Translations under genes and position numbers: made by a program
The notes under the pieces: generated by a model
Databases searched by the model: none
What the model was told of the DNA's origin: nothing
Seen by the model: only the letters and a program-made list of their open reading frames with translations
Assembly: GCA_900541285.1 (NCBI GenBank)
Contig: UQJA01000061.1
Location: 1-11,609 of the forward strand
Source: an uncultured Collinsella sp.
GTDB taxonomy: Bacteria > Actinomycetota > Coriobacteriia > Coriobacteriales > Coriobacteriaceae
Length of the DNA: 11,609 nucleotides
Reading direction: 5' to 3'
Part shown: in pieces, positions 1-6,082 of the stretch
Numbering within the stretch: position 1 is the first letter of the stretch
Layout of the letters: each line of letters opens with the position of its first letter

Positions 1-1
1 A

Positions 2-97
2 CCGCAGGAAGCTTGGATACGCCTAGGCGCGGTCCAAGAAATCGTCCGCACCCCCAAGCCTCTATTTAGGAACTATTTCACCGCAACCGCCAAGTAA
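2..97 (+). CDS. 3' end of an unidentified gene (partial)
   Basis: Frame 2 is open from the window edge to a TAA at 95-97 and gives 31 residues that read like a protein C-terminus, with PQEAWIRLGAVQEIV and then RNYFTATAK. The other two forward frames are less protein-like. No start, domain or motif is visible, so no function can be given. The 120 nt between this stop and the next gene hold a weak hairpin (GGAAAA at 113-118 against TTTTCC at 127-132, with no T-run) and the promoter and operator of the EamA gene. The reading frame could be chance, because only 96 bases are available. Confidence 0.3.
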   Translation, partial: PQEAWIRLGAVQEIVRTPKPLFRNYFTATAK

Positions 98-149
98 TCC
101 GCTGAGGACGGAGGAAAACGGATCACTTTTCCGTTCGGCGATTTGTGTC

Positions 150-177
150 TTGAAAAATGTATATAACGACTATAACG
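150..177 (+). promoter_or_regulatory. Promoter and operator-like site of the EamA transporter gene
   Basis: TTGAAA at 150-155 is a good -35 match. TATAAC at 171-176 is the best -10, although the 15-bp spacer is short. The -10 lies inside TATAACGACTATAACG (162-177), a direct repeat of TATAACG with a 9-bp period. This 16-mer matches 14 of 16 bases of the site before the PTS operon (1451-1466). The 10-mer GTATATAACG at 159-168 recurs inverted at 7261-7270 before the first gntR. A repressor bound here would cover the -10. The predicted transcript start near 183 also favours the TTG start at 218 over the GTG at 182. Confidence 0.5.
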
Positions 178-217
178 TAGTGTGAAACATATTGGAAACA
201 ATACCGAGGAGGCTGCG

Positions 218-1300
218 TTGAAGAAAAGCAATCTGGGCTATGTGCTGGTGCTGGTCGCCGCGCTTATGTGGGGCAGCATCGGAATCTTTGTAAACGGCAT
301 CTCGGCCATGGGCGTTTCGTCCCAGAGCATGGCTGCCTTTCGCTTGTTGGTCGGAGCGCTTATCTTGGCGCCGGTCCTGATGTTTATGGGCTGCCGTCCG
401 GGTGAGGGGTCTACCGTGGCTCAGGGTCCGCTGGCCCTGTTCAAGGCAAGCCCTAAAGAGCTTGTTCCCTGCGCGCTTGTCGGTATCGTCGGCTTGGCCG
501 CCGCCAACACCTGTTATTACGAGTGCATGGGCGAGGTGGGCATGTCCACGGCCTCGGTGCTGCTCTACACCTCGCCGGTGTTTGGCGTCATGCTCGGCCG
601 CGTGCTTTATCGCGAGGACGTGACCCCCAACAAGCTCGTTGCCATTGTCTTTAACATCGTAGGCTGCGTGCTTGCAGTGACCAATGGCGACCTTTCCGGT
701 TTTCATTTTTCGGTTTGGGGCGTCACGTCGGGCGTGATTGCAGGCCTTTGTGGTGCGTCGCTCGCGGTGTTTAGCCGAATAGCAACCAAGACGGTCCACC
801 CGCTGGCTGTCACGTTTTGGGGCTTTGTTTTTGGCGGTGCGGTTATGGCAGCTATCGCGGCTCCGTGGCCGGATGTCGCCGCGGCAATGTCGCCACAGCT
901 GCTGCTGCTGTTCCTTGGCTTTGGACTCATCCCCACAGCCGTTGCTTACATCTTATATATGCAGGGTCTGTCCATGGGGCTCGAGACATCGAAAGTTCCC
1001 GTCGTAATGTCTTTCGAGACGGTCGTCACCGTACTGGTGGGCATTGGTGTCTACGCCGAGCCCGCCGGCGCGATTAAAGTCCTGGGCATCGTGCTGGTGC
1101 TCGCGTCCATCCTGATTATGAACACCGACTTCTCCAAGCTGCGCAACAGTGTGTTTGTCGGTCATGTCATTGAGAGCATGACCTTTAAGCCCAACGCGTG
1201 GTGGACCGAAAAATCTCAGGACATGGATCTGTTTAAGGAACGCACCGGCATTGCGCTGGAACCCACCGTACAGGAAAGCCCCTGGTACTTCGTGCGATAG
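218..1300 (+). CDS. EamA-family (DMT superfamily) membrane transporter
   Basis: This is a 360-residue hydrophobic protein with about ten predicted transmembrane segments arranged as two EamA repeats. The first opens with GYVLVLVAALMWGSIGIFV, typical of DMT permeases, and the second with SVWGVTSGVIAGLCGASLAV. DMT permeases move small metabolites, often amino acids, amines or sugars, across the cytoplasmic membrane; the substrate here is unknown. A soluble tail of about 45 residues (from NSVFVGHVIES to SPWYFVR) follows the last helix and is longer than usual. The TTG at 218 is chosen because GAGGAGG at 206-212 sits 5 nt before it. The upstream in-frame GTG at 182 has no such site and would add twelve polar residues. 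The operator shared with the PTS operon suggests joint control, so export or import of a product such as a freed amine is a possible role (inference). Confidence 0.88.
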   Translation: MKKSNLGYVLVLVAALMWGSIGIFVNGISAMGVSSQSMAAFRLLVGALILAPVLMFMGCRPGEGSTVAQGPLALFKASPKELVPCALVGIVGLAAANTCYYECMGEVGMSTASVLLYTSPVFGVMLGRVLYREDVTPNKLVAIVFNIVGCVLAVTNGDLSGFHFSVWGVTSGVIAGLCGASLAVFSRIATKTVHPLAVTFWGFVFGGAVMAAIAAPWPDVAAAMSPQLLLLFLGFGLIPTAVAYILYMQGLSMGLETSKVPVVMSFETVVTVLVGIGVYAEPAGAIKVLGIVLVLASILIMNTDFSKLRNSVFVGHVIESMTFKPNAWWTEKSQDMDLFKERTGIALEPTVQESPWYFVR

Positions 1301-1384
1301 GGGATTGCGCGCAGGGTCTGACCTGGGGTTATCCAGCTAGCGCCGGCCTACCCAGCCCAACGTTTCGAGTACGTTAAACCCGTC

Positions 1385-1412
1385 AACGGTCGATTTTCAC
1401 CCGCGAACGGTC
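1385..1412 (+). promoter_or_regulatory. AACGGTC direct repeat upstream of the PTS promoter
   Basis: AACGGTC occurs at 1385-1391 and again at 1406-1412. The 21-bp period is two helical turns, which puts both copies on one face of the DNA. They lie 40-80 bp upstream of the TATAAT-operator region and just before a second possible -10, TATACT at 1415-1420. That position would suit an activator, but no activator gene is evident in the window. An imperfect AACGT..ACGTT inverted repeat lies slightly upstream at 1359-1375. The repeat is short and may be chance. Confidence 0.3.
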
Positions 1413-1436
1413 TTTATACTAATTAGCAATATAAGC

Positions 1437-1466
1437 AACGTATAAGACGTTATAATGACCATAACG
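1437..1466 (+). promoter_or_regulatory. PTS-operon promoter -10 with overlapping operator-like inverted repeats
   Basis: A perfect TATAAT at 1451-1456 lies 15 nt before the ribosome binding site, with no clear -35. Two inverted repeats overlap it: AACGT-N5-ACGTT (1437-1451) and CGTTAT-N7-ATAACG (1448-1466). The stretch TATAATGACCATAACG at 1451-1466 matches the site before the EamA gene at 14 of 16 positions. This placement would block RNA polymerase, as expected for a substrate-lifted GntR repressor. The likely binder is the GntR protein encoded at 7310-8029 (inference). Confidence 0.5.
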
Positions 1467-1482
1467 AAAAGGAGGAGGCAAG

Positions 1483-2406
1483 ATGAATCAGATCATTCTC
1501 GCATCTCATGGCGGCCTGGCCGCAGGCGCCAAAGACACGCTCGAGATGGTTCTCGGCGACGTGTCGAACGTCCACGTCGTGTCGCTTGCTCGTGACGACA
1601 AGGAGCCCATCACCAATAAGGTGGACGCCATGATCGCTACGTTCAACGCGGACGACACCGTCTATGTGCTGACCGATATGCTCGGCAGCTCGGTCAACAA
1701 CAACATGGTCGAGCTTTCCAAGAACGGCACGAAGTTTACGGTTGTCAGCGGTTTCAACATCCCGCTGGCGCTCACGCTCGCTATGAGCCCCGTCCCCGTC
1801 AAGGGTGCCGAGCTCGCGGCCCTCATCAATGAGGCCCGCACCGGTCTGACCAACCCCAACGCACCGGTCGAGGCCGCCGCGGCTCCCGCCAAGAAGGCCA
1901 AGGCGTCCCGTCACAGCTCCGGTCCCGCCAAGATCGTCCTCGCACGTCTTGACTACCGTCTGCTGCACGGCCAGGTCGTCTTTACCTGGACCACCAAGGT
2001 CCAGGCTGAGCGCATCATCGTCGTCGACAACGCTGCCGCCAACGATGACATCAAGAAGGGCGCTCTTAAGTTGGCCAAGCCCCAGGGCGTGCGCCTGAAC
2101 GTCTTCACCGTCGAGCGTGCCCTCGCCAAGATGGACAAGCTCAACACCCTCGGCGAGCGCGTCATGTTCGTCTTTGGCAACACGGCCGAGATGCTGCAGT
2201 TCTGCCAGGGCTACAAGCTCGACGCCATCAACCTGGGCGCCACCGCCAACCACGACGGTGCCGATCAGGTCGGCGGCAAGGACAGCTCCGTCTTCTTCGA
2301 CGCCGCCCAGAAGGCCGACGTCAACCAGCTGCTCGACATGGGCATCAAGCTCTATGTCCAGCAGACCCCTACGTATCAGAGCGTCGACATCGACGCCAAG
2401 CTGTAA
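1483..2406 (+). CDS. PTS mannose-family fused EIIA-EIIB component
   Basis: This 307-residue protein is the cytoplasmic phosphotransfer unit of a sugar PTS. Residues 1-125 form an EIIA-Man domain with the phosphorylatable His9 in ASHGG. Residues 127-148 are an Ala/Pro/Lys-rich flexible linker. Residues 149-307 form an EIIB-Man (sorbose IIB) domain with its His162 in RLDYRLLHGQV. Phosphate would pass from HPr to His9, then His162, then to the sugar entering through EIIC/EIID. The A-B fusion matches E. coli ManX in layout and length, whereas the glucose-lysine gfr operon of Salmonella has separate A and B genes. The ATG follows GGAGGAGG at 1471-1478. The gene heads the operon with EIIC, EIID and a SIS deglycase. 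Codon choice is strongly biased (AAG, GAG, AAC, CTC/CTG), which suggests high expression. Substrate cannot be deduced from this protein alone. Confidence 0.95.
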   Translation: MNQIILASHGGLAAGAKDTLEMVLGDVSNVHVVSLARDDKEPITNKVDAMIATFNADDTVYVLTDMLGSSVNNNMVELSKNGTKFTVVSGFNIPLALTLAMSPVPVKGAELAALINEARTGLTNPNAPVEAAAAPAKKAKASRHSSGPAKIVLARLDYRLLHGQVVFTWTTKVQAERIIVVDNAAANDDIKKGALKLAKPQGVRLNVFTVERALAKMDKLNTLGERVMFVFGNTAEMLQFCQGYKLDAINLGATANHDGADQVGGKDSSVFFDAAQKADVNQLLDMGIKLYVQQTPTYQSVDIDAKL

Positions 2407-2411
2407 TCAAC

Positions 2412-2425
2412 CAGGCTTTTGCCTG
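2412..2425 (+). other. Small stem-loop between EIIAB and EIIC genes
   Basis: CAGGC (2412-2416) pairs perfectly with GCCTG (2421-2425) around a TTTT loop, just after the EIIAB stop and 6 nt before the EIIC ribosome binding site. There is no T-run after it, so it is not a terminator. It may tune stability or relative translation of the PTS cistrons. Confidence 0.4.
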
Positions 2426-2442
2426 ACTGAAAGGAGAAGGGT

Positions 2443-3237
2443 ATGAATACGTTCATCAGTGCGGTGCTCGTCGGCCTCGTCGGCGTGTTCTGCATGTGGG
2501 ACTCCCGCCTGCTCGGTCGTCTTAACTTCGAGCAGCCCCTCGTTGGCGCTACGCTCGTCGGTCTGCTGCTGGGCGATGTGCCCACCGGCCTTGCCGTCGG
2601 TGCCGCCGTCGAGCTCGTGTCCATGGGCCTGGTGCAGGTCGGCGCTGCCGTTCCGCCCGATATGGTCCTGGGCGGCATCGTGGCCGCTGCCTTCGCATGC
2701 CTGACCGATGCTTCCGCCGAGACCGCCATGACGATCGCCATCCCGGTCGCCGTCCTGGGTCAGCTCCTCGGCATTGTCTTCCGTTCCATCATCGCCGCCC
2801 TCACCCATGTGGCCGATAGCGCGATCGATAACGGAAAGTTCAAGACCGCCTACCGTATGCACATCTGCGCCGGCTCCGGTCTGTACGCCATCATGTACTT
2901 CCTGCCGATCTTCCTCGCCGTCTTTGTTGGCACCGACCTGGTTCAGGCCATCGTCAACATGGTTCCCGAGTGGCTGTCCACTGGTCTTAACGTTTCGACC
3001 AAGATCATGACCGCCTACGGCTTGGCCCTGCTGCTCACCATGATGATCAAGAAGGGTATGACTCCGTTCCTGTTCATCGGTTTCCTGCTCGCCGCTTACC
3101 TCAACCTGTCCGTCATCGCGGTCGCTCTGATCGGTGTGTGCCTGGCTGTCGTCTTCATGGGCTTCAAGTTCAACGGTTCCCATGCAGCCGCCGGTGTCGA
3201 TTCCGACTACGATCCGCTCGAAGACGACGAAGACTAA
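2443..3237 (+). CDS. PTS mannose/sorbose-family EIIC membrane component
   Basis: This 264-residue integral membrane protein is close to E. coli ManY (266). With EIID it forms the sugar channel of a mannose-type PTS. The family signature is visible around residues 53-73, as GAAVELVSMGLVQVGAAVPPD with Glu57 and the PPD at 71-73. Several hydrophobic helices follow (for example about 74-90, 97-122, 141-165, 190-203 and 210-239). The protein ends in a very acidic tail, SDYDPLEDDED, facing outside the membrane core. The ATG has AAGGAG at 2431-2436 six nt upstream. The stop is 13 nt before the EIID start, so the two membrane subunits are tightly coupled. Codon bias is as strong as in the EIIAB gene. 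The specificity (mannose, or a glycated amine as the neighbouring SIS gene suggests) is not decided by the sequence. Confidence 0.94.
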   Translation: MNTFISAVLVGLVGVFCMWDSRLLGRLNFEQPLVGATLVGLLLGDVPTGLAVGAAVELVSMGLVQVGAAVPPDMVLGGIVAAAFACLTDASAETAMTIAIPVAVLGQLLGIVFRSIIAALTHVADSAIDNGKFKTAYRMHICAGSGLYAIMYFLPIFLAVFVGTDLVQAIVNMVPEWLSTGLNVSTKIMTAYGLALLLTMMIKKGMTPFLFIGFLLAAYLNLSVIAVALIGVCLAVVFMGFKFNGSHAAAGVDSDYDPLEDDED

Positions 3238-3250
3238 GGAGGAACACACT

Positions 3251-4084
3251 ATGGCAACCGCAACCAAGGACGTGTCCCTGAACAAGAAGGTCAGCCAGTT
3301 CTTCTGGCGCTCCTGGGCCATCCAGGCCTCTTGGAACTACGAGCGTCAGATGAACATGGGCTTCCTCTACGGCATGGTTCCCACGCTCGACCGCCTCTAT
3401 CCGGACGAGTCCGACCCCAAGCAGCTCGCTGCTAAGAAAGAGGCTTACCACCGTCACATGGCGTTCTACAACTGCACCCCGCAGACGAGCGCCTTTATCC
3501 TGGGCCTCACCGCCTCCATGGAGGAGGAGTACGCCAAGGATCCCGAGAACTTCGATCCCGATTCGATCAACGCGGTCAAGACCTCCCTCATGGGTCCGCT
3601 TTCCGGCATCGGTGACTCCTTCTTCCAGGGTACCATCCGCGTTATCGCTTTTGGCCTGGGCGTTCAGCTGGCTCAGCAGGGCTCCATCATGGGCCCGATC
3701 CTGGCCATGCTCATCTCCATCGTCCCCTCTGTGCTGATCACTTGGTTCGCAGCCAAGATGGGCTATCAGGGCGGCCACGAGTACCTGAGCAAGCTTCAGG
3801 GCGGCGACCTCATGGAGAAGCTCATGTATGTCTGCGGCATCGTGGGCCTTATGTCCGTGGGCGGCATGATCGCTACGCTGATCGGCGCCACCACCCCGCT
3901 GCAGTTCGCTGAGGGCACCGTTGTTATCCAGGACATCCTGGACGGCATGATGCCCCAGATGATCTCCCTCGGCCTCACCGGCCTTATGTACTGGCTCATC
4001 AAGAAGAACGTCAACACCGGTTGGCTTCTCGCGATCGCCATCGTGGGCGGCATCGCCCTCTCCGCGGCCGGCATTCTGGCCTAG
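3251..4084 (+). CDS. PTS mannose/fructose/sorbose-family EIID membrane component
   Basis: This 277-residue partner of EIIC is close in length to E. coli ManZ (about 283). Hallmarks are the N-terminal RSWAIQASWNYERQMNMGF (20-38), FYNCTPQTSAFILGL (72-86) and the EIID signature SLMGPLSGIGDSFFQGTIR (112-130). Membrane helices lie mainly in the C-terminal half, and a hydrophobic stretch ends the protein (about 258-277). The ATG at 3251 follows GGAGGA (3238-3243), which begins right after the EIIC stop. A longer in-frame reading from 3134 would run over the EIIC gene and gives a sequence unlike EIID, so it is not used. The next cistron (SIS) is 200 nt away across a structured spacer. Confidence 0.95.
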   Translation: MATATKDVSLNKKVSQFFWRSWAIQASWNYERQMNMGFLYGMVPTLDRLYPDESDPKQLAAKKEAYHRHMAFYNCTPQTSAFILGLTASMEEEYAKDPENFDPDSINAVKTSLMGPLSGIGDSFFQGTIRVIAFGLGVQLAQQGSIMGPILAMLISIVPSVLITWFAAKMGYQGGHEYLSKLQGGDLMEKLMYVCGIVGLMSVGGMIATLIGATTPLQFAEGTVVIQDILDGMMPQMISLGLTGLMYWLIKKNVNTGWLLAIAIVGGIALSAAGILA

Positions 4085-4118
4085 TCGCGACCAAGCGCCT
4101 AACCGCTTTCCCCCGGGG

Positions 4119-4257
4119 GCCTGCCTGGCATCCCATACCCCAGGCAGGCTTCCATCCCCAAAATGCGACAATGGGACAGTCCCCTTGTCGCATCCTCAAC
4201 GGACCGGCGACTCGGTCCAAACCACGGTAACCCTGCGAGCGCCCGGCAATGTGGCGC
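4119..4257 (+). other. Structured intercistronic spacer with four stem-loops
   Basis: Four perfect-armed hairpins follow one another between EIID and the SIS gene. They are GCCTGCCTGG (4119-4128) with its complement at 4140-4149, the GGGACAG element at 4163-4193, GGACCG/CGGTCC (4201-4206 with 4213-4218), and GCGCC/GGCGC (4239-4243 with 4253-4257). None is followed by a T-run, so intrinsic termination is unlikely. No convincing promoter is visible here, so the SIS gene is probably read from the PTS promoter. The structures may protect or split the mRNA and so set the ratio of enzyme to permease (inference). Confidence 0.55.
4163..4193 (+). repeat. GGGACAG-core palindromic repeat, copy A
   Basis: The outer arms ATGCGACAA (4163-4171) and TTGTCGCAT (4185-4193) pair perfectly. 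After one T/C mismatch come GGGA (4173-4176) and TCCC (4180-4183) around a CAG loop. The same plan (about 8-9 bp arm, one mismatch, 4 bp, GACAG in or near the loop) is seen at 5991-6025 with completely different arm sequence, so this looks like one copy of a dispersed hairpin family resembling REP elements. Confidence 0.5.
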
Positions 4258-4283
4258 CGCAAAAATCGAAAGGAATGTGTCAG

Positions 4284-5267
4284 ATGTACGAGATCGACCT
4301 TAACCTCCCTAAGCAGATCGTCGCTGACGTCCTGTCCAACCACGAGATCCACAGTGTCGCCTTCGTCGGCTGCGGTGCTTCCATGTCCGACCTGTACCCC
4401 GCCAAGTACTTCCTGGCCAACAACACGGACAAGCTGAACGTTCAGATCTTCACCGCTAACGAGTTCAACTACGACACGCCTTCCTGGGTCAACGAGCACA
4501 CCTTCGTGATCACCTGCTCCCTCGGTGGCTCCACGCCCGAGACCGTTGAGGCTAACAAGACCGCCAAGAAGCACAACTGCCCGGTCGTCTCCCTCACCAA
4601 CAAGGCTGGCTCCGCTCTGACCGTCGACGCCGACTACGTCATCGTTCACGGCTTCCACGCCAACTTCGCTGCCAAGTGCGAGAAGCCCGGCTATGCCATC
4701 GCTCTTGCTCTCGAGATCCTTCAGCAGACCGAGGGCTATGACAAGTACGACGACATGATCACCGGCCTCACCAACGTCTTCGATCTCTGCGAGAACGCTG
4801 CTCAGTCCTGCAAGAAGCTCGCCAAGAAGTTCGCTGAGGACTTCAAGGACGACAAGATGATTTACTTCATGGCCTCTGGTGCCTCCGAGAAGATGGCTTA
4901 CTCTCACGCCGCCTTCCTGTTCACCGAGATGCAGTGGATCGACGCCGCCGCCTACAACACCGGCGAGTACTTCCACGGCCCGTTCGAGGTTTCCACCGAG
5001 GGTAAGCCCTACGTCTTCTTCATGTCCGATGGCGCTACCCGTCCGATGGACGCCCGCGCCCTCACCTTCCTTGAGCGCATGGGCGCCAAGGTCGCTCTGA
5101 TCGACTCCAAGGACTACGGCCTGGCTGACGCCGTGCCCGCGAGCGTCGTCACCTACTTCAACCCGCTGCTGCACCTCGCCGTTATGCGCGAGTACGGCAA
5201 CCAGATCGCCGAGGCCCGTCAGCACCCGCTGACCATGCGTCGCTACATGTGGAAGCTTTCCTACTAA
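4284..5267 (+). CDS. SIS-domain sugar-phosphate deglycase, FrlB/GfrE-like
   Basis: This 327-residue cytoplasmic enzyme has two SIS (sugar isomerase) lobes. The first carries VGCGAS (28-33), YTANEF-like FTANEF (56-61) and the phosphate-binding SLGGSTPE (79-86). The second carries FMASGASEKMAYSHA (195-209), Glu215 in FTEMQW, and GEYFHGPFE (227-235) with His231. Glu215 and His231 are 16 residues apart, the same spacing as the catalytic Glu488/His504 pair of E. coli GlmS. Fructosamine deglycases of the FrlB family use the equivalent pair. The family splits 6-phosphorylated Amadori products such as fructoselysine-6-P into glucose-6-P and the amine. No glutaminase domain is present, so it is not GlmS itself. 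Position behind a mannose-type PTS supports a glycated-amine substrate (inference). ATG 4284 follows AAAGGA at 4269-4274; an ATG at 4275 overlaps that site and is less likely. Codon bias is very strong, suggesting abundant protein. An isomerase role of AgaS type is a less likely alternative. Confidence 0.85.
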   Translation: MYEIDLNLPKQIVADVLSNHEIHSVAFVGCGASMSDLYPAKYFLANNTDKLNVQIFTANEFNYDTPSWVNEHTFVITCSLGGSTPETVEANKTAKKHNCPVVSLTNKAGSALTVDADYVIVHGFHANFAAKCEKPGYAIALALEILQQTEGYDKYDDMITGLTNVFDLCENAAQSCKKLAKKFAEDFKDDKMIYFMASGASEKMAYSHAAFLFTEMQWIDAAAYNTGEYFHGPFEVSTEGKPYVFFMSDGATRPMDARALTFLERMGAKVALIDSKDYGLADAVPASVVTYFNPLLHLAVMREYGNQIAEARQHPLTMRRYMWKLSY

Positions 5268-5300
5268 TCACAAGTAAGTAGACCTTACGGGTTGATTGAG

Positions 5301-5333
5301 AGGGGATGGGGTTTTCGCCCCGTCCCCTTTTTT
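5301..5333 (+). terminator. Intrinsic terminator after the SIS gene
   Basis: GGGGATGGGG (5302-5311) pairs with CCCCGTCCCC (5318-5327), with one G-U wobble, around a TTTTCG loop. Six T residues follow (5328-5333). This is the clearest intrinsic terminator in the window. It lies only 20 nt before the HAD start codon, and no separate promoter for that gene is apparent, so the HAD gene probably depends on read-through. Confidence 0.88.
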
Positions 5334-5353
5334 GCTATCGAAAGGAGATACGT

Positions 5354-5983
5354 ATGATCAAGGCAGTACTGTTTGACATGGACGGCGTGCTGGTCGATAC
5401 CGAGTGGTTCTACAACCGTCGTCGCGTGGCGTTTATGGAGGAGAAGGGCTTTCACTTTGACGAGATCCCCGATCTTTCGGGGTCTAACGAGCCCGCCATT
5501 TGGAAGTCGCTGGTACCTGACGATGTTGAGCTGCGCGAGCGCCTGCGCGTGGAGTACAAGCAGGTCTACAGCCCAGACCATCCCGTTCCGTATGCCGAGC
5601 TGCTCAACGAGCAGACGGAGCCGGTGATGCGCAAGCTGCACGAGCGCGGCGTGAAGTGCGCCATCGCAAGCTCGTCCTATCGCGAGCTCATTGACGAGCT
5701 GGTGGGGATTGCCGGTATCGCCGACGTGCTGGACTACACCATCAGCGGTCACGAGTGCAGTGCGTTTAAGCCCGACCCCGAGATCTACCTGCGTGCCATG
5801 GAGGCGCTGGGGGTGGAGCCTGCCGAATGCCTGGTTATCGAGGACTCGCCTTTGGGCATCGAGGCCGGCAAGCGCTCCGGCGCCCGCGTCCTGGCGCTGC
5901 GTCCGCACGAGGGCGTCAACCTAGATCAGTCCGCCGCCGACGTTATCATCGACAATCTGACCGACATCCTACCTGCCATTTAG
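5354..5983 (+). CDS. HAD-superfamily phosphatase / beta-phosphoglucomutase-like hydrolase
   Basis: This 209-residue soluble enzyme has the complete HAD motif set. Motif I is DMDG with nucleophile Asp8 and acid/base Asp10. Motif II is ASSS (105-108). Lys139 in FKPDPEIY is motif III, and motif IV is IEDSPLGIEA with Asp164. A helical cap occupies about residues 15-90, as in subfamily I members such as beta-phosphoglucomutase and small sugar-phosphate phosphatases. These enzymes remove or move phosphate on sugar phosphates using magnesium. AAAGGAG at 5341-5347 sits 6 nt before the ATG, which excludes the upstream in-frame ATG at 5306 that lies within the terminator stem. Its place at the distal end of the PTS-SIS operon suggests it handles a sugar phosphate made by the pathway, perhaps relieving phosphate-sugar build-up, but the substrate is not readable. 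Codon use is less biased than in the PTS and SIS genes, in line with lower expression past the terminator. Confidence 0.88.
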   Translation: MIKAVLFDMDGVLVDTEWFYNRRRVAFMEEKGFHFDEIPDLSGSNEPAIWKSLVPDDVELRERLRVEYKQVYSPDHPVPYAELLNEQTEPVMRKLHERGVKCAIASSSYRELIDELVGIAGIADVLDYTISGHECSAFKPDPEIYLRAMEALGVEPAECLVIEDSPLGIEAGKRSGARVLALRPHEGVNLDQSAADVIIDNLTDILPAI

Positions 5984-5990
5984 CAGCAAA

Positions 5991-6025
5991 ACCACCACAA
6001 AGGGGACAGGCACCTTCGTGGTGGT
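5991..6025 (+). repeat. GGGGACAG-core palindromic repeat, copy B
   Basis: The arms ACCACCAC (5991-5998) and GTGGTGGT (6018-6025) pair perfectly. After one A/C mismatch, AAGG pairs with CCTT (6000-6003 with 6013-6016), leaving GGACAGGCA in the loop. The hairpin begins 8 nt after the HAD stop and ends just before the yitT-family -10. It has no T-run. It shares its core and mismatch position with copy A at 4163 but not its arm sequence. Confidence 0.5.
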
Positions 6026-6028
6026 CCA

Positions 6029-6037
6029 TGCTAAAAT
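6029..6037 (+). promoter_or_regulatory. Extended -10 promoter of the YitT-family gene
   Basis: TGCTAAAAT is a TGn-extended -10 with a TAAAAT hexamer at 6032-6037. No -35 is recognisable: the 17-bp position falls inside the palindrome of copy B. The predicted transcript would start near 6044 and give a leader of about 40 nt ending in the AAAGGAG site at 6071-6077. Confidence 0.45.
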
Positions 6038-6082
6038 CGCGGACATACCCCACAACTACATCTGCCTTCGAAAGGAGCCTGC

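Noticed and set aside
113..132. GGAAAA/TTTTCC hairpin as terminator of the first partial gene
   Set aside because: The stem is only 6 bp with four A-T pairs, and no T-run follows.
1301..1384. Terminator after the EamA gene
   Set aside because: Only a 4-bp CAGG/CCTG stem was found, with no T-run, so the end of that transcript cannot be placed.
1450..4171. Long - strand open frames opposite EIIAB, EIIC and EIID (267, 304 and 333 codons)
   Set aside because: All are shadows of highly biased + strand PTS genes whose families are certain.
4011..5225. 404-codon - strand open frame opposite the SIS gene
   Set aside because: Strong third-position C/G bias in the SIS gene leaves the antisense frame free of stops; the product shows no family motif and is not preceded by a ribosome binding site.
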